From the NCBI GenBank assembly GCA_907165275.2, contig OU015665.1, positions 6,448,001 to 6,512,000 of the forward strand: 64,000 bases of DNA. The letters are read 5' to 3'. Origin of the DNA: Zygaena filipendulae. Lineage: Eukaryota; Arthropoda; Insecta; Lepidoptera; Zygaenidae. Numbering within the stretch: the stretch's first letter is position 1; each line of letters begins with the position of its first letter. Position numbers and translations under genes: made by a program. The notes under the pieces are model-generated. The model searched no databases and was not told where the DNA came from. It saw nothing but the letters and a program-made list of their open reading frames with translations. Positions 25,264-37,500 of this stretch are shown one piece after another.

Positions 25264-25634
25264 GACTTTTGGCGGCATTTGAGCATATGGACGTCAGGTT
25301 TATTTCTATGTTTTTACAGATTAGTTTATCGTGGTTAATTGTGTTAACGTGGTGAAATTTGCATAACAGTGATCCATTAGTGATTAACAGTGTGTGGAAA
25401 ACAGTGAAATAAGATGAAATGTGGTGTTCGCTGGGAGATCATCGTTTTACTATATAACTTCCTACAGAGCATCTCATTACGGTCCAATTGTGAAGAATTG
25501 CTTCCAGAAGTCTCGGTAAAGCATCGAAATGCATCTAACCGATGTATTTCATTAAAAATAACTTCTGAAAAGAAAAAGATATGAATTGGCTGTATGGATT
25601 TAGATTCCTTTGCCTTTCCTATAAGTGGAAAATT
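25264..25634 (+). mobile_element. Retroposon with 22-24-bp target duplication
   Basis: The 371-bp insert is flanked by near-identical direct repeats: GAAC, an A-run and GTCTATGGCC at 25240-25263 and at 25635-25656. Internal blocks GCATCGAAATGCATC, ATAACTTCTGAAAAGAA, TGGCTGTATGGA and TTCCTTTGCCTT recur at 42238-43020, 54123-54260 and 54306-54490. A variable, fairly long target duplication points to copy by a LINE machinery. There is no pol III box, so it may be the 3' end of a LINE or an mRNA-derived family. It lies about 120 bp before the Arf start codon. Confidence 0.75.
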
Positions 25635-25776
25635 GAACAAAAAAAAGTCTATGGCCTCTTGTTGGCTGACGTGTGTTAGCGATATTTTCGTGAAATAATA
25701 TTTCCCTCAAATAATAATATCTAATAAAAACACTAAGTTAATTTGTGAGTTAAACCAAAACTGTTTAGAATAAACC

Positions 25777-27488
<1,712 letters not shown>

Positions 27489-27556
27489 GATATATAACCA
27501 GACTGGGAACCAATATAATGTAGGTATATTCTCAATAACAACTTCTATTTTTAAAC

Positions 27557-27562
27557 AATAAA
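27557..27562 (+). terminator. Arf polyadenylation signal
   Basis: AATAAA about 70 bp after the Arf stop codon, followed by T/G-rich sequence. A second AATAAA lies near 27932 and could serve a longer transcript. Confidence 0.6.
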
Positions 27563-29150
27563 AGTTGTCAGTCTAATGTGAACCCAAGAGACTATTATAT
27601 TCATTTTTATTTAATCAAATGTAATGTTGTATGGATATAATTATATAAGCATATTATGTGTGTAGTTTATTTACAGTAATTGACTGTTTTGAGAGTTCTT
27701 AGGTTTTCTATTGTGTGCAATTATTGTGATGTTGCTTGAGTCAATTTTTGTTACTTAATAATATAATATTATGTTGTATAAAATCATAAATTTTTGATAA
27801 GATCATAAATGCATACCTACAAAATATACATATTGTATTTACATATAATACAATATCAGTAGGTATGATTAAAAATACGCAACAATTATTTATAACATTA
27901 ATATTGATATAATATTTCATTTTATAGTAGAATAAATATTGAGAATTTAAGTCAGTTTATAAGAGCTATTTAAACAAGTAAAAATTTAATCATCAAAAAA
28001 TACAGTCAGACTTCATCATAATAAAGTTTAAAAATTTTATTCTTTATCTAATTTCTCAAGTTTCTTAGGGTGAACTCAATACAACACGATTGGATCCGAT
28101 AATTTTATTAGTACTTTACTAGCTTTAGTATTTTATTAGCTTTGTTTTAATTAACAAATATTTCACCAAATGAGTAAACAATAACCATAGTTTAATTTTC
28201 ATAATTTTTCAGGAATATATCCTAATAAAAAGAAATAGGTAGCTTCAATTAGGAACTATTTAACAATAAGATACAAGAAATATATTGATACTAGCTAGAG
28301 AGTATGTTTGGAGCACACACTTCACTTTTGTGGCCGTTTCTTGATTTATCAATGTCCCTGTTCCTGGTCCTTGACTGTCCGCATCGGTGAACGGCGAAAA
28401 TATCTAACTCGAACATCGTGTTAGAAAATAACTCAAATAAGCTTGGTATACTCGAATGAGTTTTAATTGTATTTAAGTCGAGTTTAAATTGTAAATATAT
28501 CGCACATACAATCAAAACTCTTATTATTTTGAACTATACTTGTCTTTTAACTTGTAAGTGAAGTGCAGGTTTTCTAAAATAGATTTTAACGTTCTCTTCG
28601 TTCACTGATCTGCATGCGATAGGTATATGCGCGGACCGTGTGATCGGGCAAATTATTATCGGGAATATTGGAAGGTAACGTCAGAAAGCGACCTAAGTTA
28701 CCTAGGTATGTCCTAATATCTCAAGCCGCTAATCTTCGTTGGCTGAGCTCTTGCAAACGCTAATGTAGCGCTTAATTGAACACTGGGCAAGTTCAAAGTG
28801 CGATCCTTGCTTTGGCCAATGTTGGTGAGTCTTTGTAGAGTTGTTCCACACTTACACGCAAGCGAATGCAAGGAAAGCCGAGTAGGCTCTCTACACTTTC
28901 GTATTGACCTTTACTTGCATGCATTGTGCCAACATCTATTAGCGGCGAAACCGAAGCACTCCATTAAATGTGATTATTAATTAGAAAATATTTGTTTCGA
29001 AAATAAACTAGAAAGTATAATCGTTTTTATACCTAAAATGTAAGAATGCCTCATCCCATCAGACATCCCTGTTACGACCTTGTCCATGTTTTGGCGATGC
29101 AAATATTGTTATAAAAGTGGCAAATAAATATAGGTGTAAATAACAAGAAC
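27563..29150. other. Intergenic, convergent gene ends
   Basis: The space between the Arf and ECHDC3 3' ends. Up to about 28,560 it is very AT-rich. From 28,560 to 28,990 it is more GC-balanced and looks like a degraded element (GCAAGCGAATGCAAGG and TACTTGCATGCATTG face each other), but I could not define ends. A 74-codon minus-strand frame at 28291-28515 has no family likeness. Confidence 0.45.
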
Positions 29151-29153
29151 TGT

Positions 29154-29163
29154 TTTATTTATT
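29154..29163 (-). terminator. ECHDC3 polyadenylation signal
   Basis: Two overlapping AATAAA hexamers on the minus strand about 20 bp beyond the ECHDC3 stop codon, implying a very short 3' UTR. Confidence 0.6.
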
Positions 29164-29182
29164 AAAACCAATTTTACTGCCC

Positions 29183-32100
29183 CTACATATGAGTCCAGTG
29201 AGCTTTCCGTTTTTCTACAAAGCTCTTGATGCCTTCTTGGCCATCATTTGTGTTAATATTTTCAACCATAACGCGTGCTCCCAGCTCGTACGCCTCTAGC
29301 ACGCTCAGATCTATCTGTTTGTTAAAGAACTGCTTGCCGAGTGTAATAACACTGCGGCTCTTATGTTTGATTTTGTCTACAACGTTGTTTACTTCCGTAT
29401 CCAAGTTTTCGGCGGGTACAACCTTCGTGACTAGACCGCTTTCATATGCCTCTTTCGCTGTAATTGGTTCGCCTAGAAGAAATTTATATAACCATGAATG
29501 CATCTTCTATTTAGGTGACTCCATCCTAACTAATAATATAAATGCGAATTTTAACTACTTATAAATGTGTAAATATCTTGAGATGTTTGTTACTCTATCA
29601 CGCGAAAACTGCTGGACTTGACCTCACTAAAACAAGTTGTTGTTTTAGTGTCAATGTTCAGCGGCCAATGCCGATTAATAGATTTGGATGAAGGCATACA
29701 GTATGTTTTGTATTGACGCATGATATGATTTTTTTATCCCGACTCCCGAGGAAATCCCGAAATGCTAGTAAAATAATAAAACGGCTTGTAAAAATACAAA
29801 TAGCTTACCCGTCAGTAGCATATACATCGCTTTAGATTTTGGCATTGATCTCCCAATGGCTATACCTGGAGTTGAACAAAATATACCAAAGTTTGCTCTG
29901 AAACGAGATAATGTTTTTTAGAGTTAGAACCGCAATATTAAAAAGTACAGAAAATATTTAAGAGGGCTTGGATATCAGATGGCCAAATTTAAAACTACAA
30001 AGAGTTTCTAAAATGCTCAATGATGTCTTGAGGTCAATTTCTATAAAAACTGTACCTAGATATTAATAATCAGATTTGTAAAAAAAAGTTCGGAAAATCG
30101 AATACATTGGTGTTGAAGAAAAAAAAAAGTAATATTAGGTTATCCCATAGTGTCACTCACAGAGCAAACAAATTAACTAGAGAGGACATGTGGGCGGGGC
30201 GAGCGCGCCACCGTTGCAAAGGAATTTAGAGCAAATGCTCCAACTGGTCCAAAACATATTTTGCTGCCATCCCAGGTATATTTACCACAATATTCCCAAA
30301 ACTGTGAATTTTGAAAACAGTGACTAAGTAAAAACATAACCATAAAGCGTTTGTTTAATAGGTACATTGAATATTTTTGTGCGTGATGAATAGTTTGGTG
30401 TGCGAAAATCACCCGGCGACACTGGTTTTCCTGTTTTCATACTAAATTAAGTTGATGTCTCTTCTATCGGTTATTTTCTGTTATGGCACCTATAAAACGA
30501 TAGGTATCTAGGTATTGATTGTACCATAAACTTTGTATAGACAAATGATACTTTAGGTAACATTTTACACTGAATAGGTATAGACCTATTCAGTGTAAAA
30601 TGTTACCTAAAGTATCATTTTTAGGAAAATTCATATACCTATATAATACATGAATGATTGCAATTAAAATTAAGTACAGTAATTTACGATCTAAGAAAAT
30701 TGGATTACCCAGGCGTGGAGAATTTGCTTGTTTCTGAACATACGATTATGTCGCATGTGGCCACTAGCTGGCACCCCGCCGCTGTCGCAAAGCCATTTAC
30801 CTGTTTTTTAAAATAACACAGATTTATTTATAGAGATTGTATTGTTATCTTTTGGTATTAATATTCTGTTATATCCTCAAAGTTGTTTTAATAAAATTTC
30901 TTCTAACAATAAGGCCTCCTTTTTGCCATGTAATTAATTTATAAAAATACTTTTTTGTTCTGGGATAAAATGATGAAGAATCCGTTTAGCCGTATATTCG
31001 TGACCGAGATCGATTTTTGAATCGCTCGAATTACTTTTCGCACACGGAATTGCAAGATTCACGTGTGAATGCTTAAAAAATGTATGAGCATTCGCACGTG
31101 AATTACGATTCCGTGCGTGAAAGTAATTCGAGCGATTCAAAAATAGGCCCCAGCTGTGCCCCGCGGTTTCACCCGCGTGAAATGTTTTTACATAACAACT
31201 TTTTTTTCCCGACTTACGATTTAAATGAAACAAAGCCTATATGTTGCTCCAAGCTAAGTTTAATCTACCTGTGAAAACCGCATGAAAATCCGTTCACTAG
31301 ATTCGGAGATTATCGCGAACAGACAGACAGAAAAGAATTTTAAAAACTTTTTTGTGGTTAGTTAGTCTTCTTTTATCGACCCTTCTCAATTTTCGGTAAA
31401 AATATTCAATGTAAAGAACCGCGGATTCTACTCTTTTATTATAGTAGGTAGTTAGGTATAGATTGGGCAATTAAGCAACTTAAATCGTCAAAGTTCAAAC
31501 ATTCACATTTTTTAAATTGCGAAGAACTACTAGTACTTAATTTAAAAAGTACTAGTAGTTCTTCGCGATTTCACAGACAAATAATTTCGGTATTCCTTCG
31601 GGAACTGCTATTACGAGCTTATTAAGTAGCATATAAGCAGTTTATTGCTAGAGTAAGAGAAAGTTTATACAACGTGTTAATGAATTAACTGAAAACTAGA
31701 AAGTAGTTTGCTCAGAATCAACTAGCGAATCGATCGCACTATGTTTTAAAATAGGTCATATTTTTTCATTTTTAATAGCCCATGTCTAAATTATTTATAA
31801 TACAAGATTTGGCGCGTACGCCGCCCGCAGCAAAAAAAATCGAACCGGTAGGCGCGGGCGTAGCGCTTGGAATTTCGTAGATAGGTCACCTCCAAACTAA
31901 TGTTGAATAACTTTTAAAGTATACATTTTTTCGACATAAAATATATTTTAATCGTATTATTGTTTATTTTTTTAAATGGGGTGTATCAGGTTTTCAGTTA
32001 ATTCATTAACACGTTGTATAATAATAACCTTTATTGGTCCATGCCTTTACCTACTAAATCAATTGACACCCATCCGTGACCCATGGGTGCCCTTTGAAGT

Positions 32101-33415
32101 TTGAACTTACTTTGGCAATTACGGGCACTGAACTTTGTATAATAGACTTCATTAGTTCCGTCGCCGTATTAAAAATTTTTTGGTGATGCAATTTCCCAGA
32201 GCTGGATTGCTAAAAATAAATGTAAGTAGGTACTTAATGTTTTTAATAATACAAAAGACCGGCCAAGCGTTTCCGCCCACACGCAGTAAAGGGTTTCGTA
32301 GTGGAGTACATTCAAATTAAGCTACTAATATTGTAAATGTGAATGTGTGGATATTTGGATGTTTGTTACTCAATCACGCAAAAACGGCTGAACGGATTCG
32401 GATGAAATTTGGCATGCATGTAGCCTTTGACATGGAAAAGAACATAGGCTACTTTTTATCCCGGAATTCCCGCGGGATCTCCGAAATTAACGCGGGTGAA
32501 ATTGAATTAATTATTGCATAGGTACTACACGTTGTCAGAGGATCGAAATTGGGTACAAAAAAGGACATAGTGGACATAAATCATAATGTATACTTTTCCA
32601 TTAATTATAATATGTCTAGATAGAGCATTAATTGTAAACCAAAATAACTTAGGAGCAGCACTCTTCGATTTCTACTGATCTGAGACGTCGTCCTCTTAAA
32701 GTTTGTTTAGCAAAGCAACTTTACCATTTTTGTTAGAGTTGGTTGTGCCAGTTGTCATGAAACAGAACTTACTTAAGTTGCGTAGCCATACCTACATTTG
32801 CAAGAAAAAGTGAAGCTTACCAATTCCTTCAAATTATGCCCAGCAGAAAAGACATTACCTTTCGCCGACAAAACTATCGCTCGTAGAGCTAAATGGTCCT
32901 TATTTAAGTTTATTGCCTCAATGAGATTGTTCATCATATCCAATGAAAGTGAATTTCTATAAGAATCCAAATTTAAAAGATATTTAATCATCAAGATAGG
33001 ATAAAATTACTATACCTATATTGATTTTATTTGAAAGAAACTTACTTTGTCTTTTCATGATTCAATGTGATTTCCCTAATTCCATTAGTCTCATTTACAA
33101 TAAGATACTGGCTGTGAACACATCTTGTAAACACTTGAAGCCTCCTACTATGGCATTGTCTCTAGAAAAAAAAAAGAAATGAAGACGTCAATTGGATAGG
33201 CTGGCTGGAATGAATTGGGGCAGTTTTTAATTTGCCCACCCCTCTTCATAAACCTTTGCCAACACATTGGTCAACTGGTAGAGAATGCTGTATAGCACTA
33301 AGTTCACCAGTTGCACAGTATAGGTACCTATATAGATGAATCACTTTAATTAGTAATTCTGTTATTAATAGACTGGAAAAAAAAAATTATAACTTACCAT
33401 GAATAAAGATTGCAT
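29183..33415 (-). CDS. Echdc3: Enoyl-CoA hydratase domain protein 3-like
   Basis: Crotonase-fold protein, probably mitochondrial. Seven coding exons in transcript order: 33415-33398, 33161-33046, 32956-32821, 32209-32111, 30800-30709, 29897-29809, 29472-29183. They join in frame to 279 aa (human ECHDC3 is about 300). The first exon is only 6 codons (MQSLFM). With exon 2 it gives an Arg/Ser-rich, acid-free leader typical of a mitochondrial presequence. The conserved core has [19 protein letters not shown] (oxyanion loop), [20 protein letters not shown] (residues about 117-137), [10 protein letters not shown] and [10 protein letters not shown]. As in ECHDC3 relatives, the catalytic Glu pair of true hydratases is not in its usual place, so water-adding activity is doubtful. 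The tail EKRKAHW is family-typical. Introns hold a perfect hairpin, a MITE and Helitron-like copies. Confidence 0.93.
30543..30620. repeat. Perfect 37-bp hairpin in ECHDC3 intron
   Basis: AAATGATACTTTAGGTAACA... (30543-30579) is exactly complementary to 30584-30620, with a 4-nt ATAG loop. No second copy was seen in the window. It sits in the intron between exons 5 and 6. Confidence 0.9.
31003..31151. repeat. Hairpin MITE copy in ECHDC3 intron
   Basis: Near-perfect palindrome with TTTTTGAATCGCTCGAATTA arms and GAATGCTTAAAAAATGTATG centre. It directly joins the Helitron-like element at 31152. Confidence 0.8.
31152..31447 (-). mobile_element. Helitron-like element, CCGCGATTCT variant
   Basis: Minus-strand copy from AGCTGTGCCCCGCGGTTTCA to ACCGCGGATTCTACTC. 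It matches the tandem copies at 52585-53223 (GAATCCGCGATTCTG, TGTCTGTCTGTTC-like and TTGTTTCATTCAAATCGGA blocks). Its CTAG end is cut by the hairpin MITE. Confidence 0.65.
31519..31566. repeat. Perfect 20-bp inverted repeat
   Basis: GCGAAGAACTACTAGTACTT (31519-31538) and its exact complement at 31547-31566 enclose an 8-nt AATTTAAA loop. It could be the folded remains of a Helitron-like end, since CGCGATTTCAC follows. Confidence 0.8.
32321..32515 (+). repeat. Helitron-like copy lacking its 3' end
   Basis: It runs from TACTAATATTGTAAATGTGA through GGCTACTTTTTATCCCGG and CCGAAATTAACGCGGGTGAA, but no CTAG end follows. It lies in the ECHDC3 intron before exon 4. Confidence 0.55.
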
Positions 33416-33580
33416 TGTTATTTGGGCAGCTGGTTAATATAAAACGACCTTGAACAATTGACAAGACGTATCCAAATTAGATAATATAACTATATTTATA
33501 CGGTAGTTACTTGTATGGAAATCAATTTTGTTTCGAATAGTAATTTTTGACTTCATATGTTTTACTGATCCAACCTAAGG

Positions 33581-33596
33581 ATCGATATTCGATAAC
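33581..33596. promoter_or_regulatory. DRE-like promoter element
   Basis: ATCGATATTCGATAAC holds an ATCGATA core and a mirrored half site, resembling the insect DRE (TATCGATA) of housekeeping promoters. It lies about 165 bp upstream of the ECHDC3 start codon (minus) and 60 bp upstream of an ATG on the plus strand, so it may serve one or both directions. Confidence 0.4.
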
Positions 33597-33646
33597 TTGT
33601 TTTGATTTCATTTTCTTATCAACAAGTTTTTTATTTATACATAGCC

Positions 33647-33946
33647 ATGGAAGCCAGTCCTTCAGCCGTTATCAACAGTGTCATATCAGGGTTACCGTCA
33701 GGGCTTGTTGCCAGAGTGAAAAAAACGATTGAATCATGTTTTTTTTATTACTTGGACATTTATTGTTTTACAAGATGTTCTTTTAATAATAGACATTTAC
33801 AATACAGAATACTATTATGTATTCTTTGCAGGCGCGGACCCAGGCCCCAAAAAAATTGGCTATTTTCAAGGCCATCCGAAAATCGGCCAAGCGCAAGTCG
33901 GACTACAGACTCGTTTATTATTATTAATGCACTTATCGCATTCTGA
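33647..33946 (+). CDS. Candidate plus-strand ORF or first exon
   Basis: An ATG in good context (AGCCATGG) opens a frame whose first 31 residues, MEASPSAVINSVISGLPSGL then VARVKKTIESC, look protein-like. After that the frame turns into low-quality sequence to a stop at 33946 (99 aa in all). A plausible splice acceptor (TTCTTTGCAG at about 33831) lies inside, and in another frame the sequence after it encodes a basic stretch with KLAIFKAIRKSAKRKS. The gene would be head to head with ECHDC3. No donor is convincing and I recognise no family. Confidence 0.3.
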   Translation: MEASPSAVINSVISGLPSGLVARVKKTIESCFFYYLDIYCFTRCSFNNRHLQYRILLCILCRRGPRPQKNWLFSRPSENRPSASRTTDSFIIINALIAF

Positions 33947-34573
33947 ATTAGGCGCGGTTTATTGATATTTATTTTACCAATGCATTTGATATTATCATGC
34001 CCGTCAACCTTAATTAGGGTTGTGCGCATGCCCCCGAGCCCACAAGGGTGTATCCTCGCTTGTTGGCACTACTATGTATAGCAAGCAGCAATATGTAGGG
34101 TAGGTTAATCGAGGAACGTATTGAAGGGGGGGTGGTTAGTGTATTCGAGTTTCTTCTCAAACATCTAAAAAAACATAGTAAAAATTTCTTATGTTGAAAA
34201 AATATTCACATAAACCCTACTAAACCCACTTCTTTATTAAAGGTTTTTTTTTGTATTTTTATTAGTTGCATCGAGTGTTTGAATAAGTTCCTCGTTTAAT
34301 ATAATATATATTAATAAGATTTGCACGGTTTGAGGATGTCATTTATAGAGTATGGTGTATATTACACATACTGTATAAATTTTATCAGAGTTCTTGGCGT
34401 ACACCGATGCAATCAGTTGGAGACATCTTACAGACTGCGAAACTTTACTATCCCAAACAGCACCTTATTCATACATAAACACCACAATTATAAATGAGGG
34501 TACTTTCGGATGCCGCCAAAAACTCTTCTTCACAATAATATTTTATCGTTAATTAATTATTTGCTGCTATCAT

Positions 34574-37500
34574 TTAGTCCGAATCGAAGTAATCCTCGTT
34601 GAACAAATCATCGACCTGTTCGTCTTCCGCTGTTATAAGTTCTATCACAGTACTGAAAAAAAAAGTTAATCAGTGCAGAAATGCAGTAAAATACATCAAC
34701 ATTTAAAAAAAAGAACTATGAAAAGAGCTTACTTTAGTACCAGATCTTGGAACTCGTCGTGCTGGGTGGAACGATTGCCTGATGCCATGACTTTGGAGGC
34801 TAGGACATGATTGAGTAGGGATCTCAGTTTGAACAGCATGTCCGCCGTGTCCTTCGAGCACCGCACTTTGACGTTCGTTATCAGTATTTCACAATCGAAC
34901 GGGGCCTCATCTTCAACTGCAATCAAAGATTTTTATAAATAATATTACCCAATCTGCCTACTGACATCGGCAAAAGTCGTCGCCTTGATATTACGATAGA
35001 AGTCAACATACATACATAGAAGAAGAATAAAGGATATTTTAATTATATTCTAAATAAACTATACGATGTATGCTGTTTATAATTTTCTGATGCACACGAA
35101 CCATTCGAAAGTCTGGCGAATGATTGCGAAATCCATCCACAACTATCTACTCCCCACACTAAGCTATAAGCTTATATAGTAAACACTAAACCCTTATCGA
35201 TGCAGGAGAAGTGCGATTTTGTGTCTGGCGTGAATTATTTTTATTTTTTTTTTAGTCCGTCTTGTAGATTATTAAAAAATATTGGACACGTATTTTTTCT
35301 TTTTTTACGTAATCAAAAAATAGCGGCGATATTGAGTTGAAATTTCGCGTGACGTCACTGTTCTGACAGTTTGTATGGCGGTTTTAGCAGTAAGTGACGT
35401 CACGATCCCCTCACCCTATACTTTAATGCGCTTTATCTCTGTATATTTTAATTTATTTAAAAAAGCAAAAAATACGTGTCTATTGTTTTTTTATTTTCTA
35501 ACTGACGGACTAATTAGAATTTTGATTTTAAAAAGTAGTCCACATCCCCATTAAGTCCTTAGGAAGACCAGTTCCACACACTAGCTTAGGAAATCTCACC
35601 AGGACGTGGCGGCGGCAGCTCGCCAAAGAATAGTAGCGGCAGCGTGTACACCAGGGTGACATCAATGAGAAAGAGATCCGAGGAGCGCTGCTTCAGCCAG
35701 TACACCAGCCAGTTGGGGCCGGGCTCGTAGTTCCGGTCCGGGATCGAGTTGTGCGCTTTGACCATCACACTGCTTGGGTGCAATGTGATTTTACCGTCCT
35801 CGGCTGTGTATGTCAGTACAGATTGCCGTTGGTTCAGTGAATTACGTTTTCGGGTTAACCACCTAGAAAGAAAAATTAAACTAAACTATTAGGTACAATA
35901 TGAAAATTATAAAAAAAAGTCAACGGCAAAACCGTCAAAAGTGCCAAAATAGGACTTTTTACAAAGTTTTCACGTTGCTGAATTATTATAAAATAGTATA
36001 CGTATATAACCTATTTTATATTTTTTTCAATGGAACATAAAATAAATTTTGATTTCATTTCTTACCTACTGGCCTGCTGAGAGATAAGGACAGTTTAACT
36101 GCTACTACTTTGATTTGGTCGGCTACCAAAATTAAGATAATATGATACAAACTCACCTGCAAGAAGCCACATTAGGATACAGCGCGGCGGCCACGATCGC
36201 TTTGAACAGACTCAAATTATCCGAGTTGCGGTTCTCCCAGGCCGCTCTGACGTCACCGGAGGCGAGGAATCCCATTTGCCTCAAGTTATCGCCCAACTGC
36301 CGCTTCATATCCGTCAACAACTCCAAGGTGCTGTGCGACAGAAAGTTTTCGTACGCGAACGTCCGCCGATCGCGATCCGAGCCGCATCGCTCCCACTGTA
36401 TCACGGCTTCCGACATCGCGACGTGGTCGCTCGGCTCGTTCAATGAAAGCGCGCGTCTTTTAAATTTAGATTCACGCTCCTTGCCTAAAAAAAAAGAAAA
36501 TCAAAGAAATGACCAGCACAGAGCACTTCTGATCTCTAATCAATATAATTTGTTTGTTTGTTAGTTAATTTTAACGATAAACCAATAATAATAGTTAATA
36601 TAGAATTTAGTTTGTTTGTTATACAGGTACAAGTTAACTTATAAATAGAAGACACTCTTGCATACTCAGTCTCAGTCAACCTCAAGCACACCGCCGTCAT
36701 TATCTCATTCCATGCACCCACAAACAAATAACATTCAGTTTCAGAAACGAGAATGCCACTGAGGGCTTCCAGAGTGCGATACACTAGTAACAATATTCCG
36801 AAAATATTCCTTTCTCTGTGTTCGGTCGGTACCTATAACAAGAAGGAAGGGGTCCTTGAAGCCCCAGACAGCGGCGACACTCGCGGCGCGGTCGAGGCAA
36901 CCGAACAGGGCGCCCAGCAGCAGCAGCTTGCCGGCCGACGGGTGCACGGGCAGACGCGCTAAGTGCCAGCCCAGCGGCGTCAGCCTCTCTGTTTCGTCTA
37001 GCGCTCCACATCTGGTGACAATACGCATAACGCTGGGGTATGAAAATCAAAATTCTCTTTAGTCCGTCAGTTAGATAATAAAAAAAAAATAGAGACTTTT
37101 TTTTTTGCAAATTATTGAAAAAAAAAATTAGATAAAACGCAAGTGGGGGCTCCTAATGTCATACCTATAGCCAATATTTTTTGATTACGTAAAAGGTAAA
37201 ACGCGTAACCGATATTTCTTATTAATCTACAATAGGTGTGGACTACTTTTGAAAATCAAAATTCTAATAGTCCGTCAGTTAAAAAATGTACAGCAATAAT
37301 TTTATTGTGGTACTTATGTATAAAATAACTGTCAACAAGTAACAAGTAACGGTCGAAACCCGTTAATTTTGGGGATGTGGACTACTTTTGAAATTCAAAA
37401 TTCTAATTAGTCCGTCAGTTAGAAAATAAAAAAACAATAGACACGTATTTTTTGCTTTTTTAAATAAATTAAAATATACAGAGATAAAGCGCATTAAAGT

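Noticed and set aside
28291..28515. 74-codon minus-strand ORF between Arf and ECHDC3
   Set aside because: There is no family likeness, no splice context and no homologous repeat; treated as chance.
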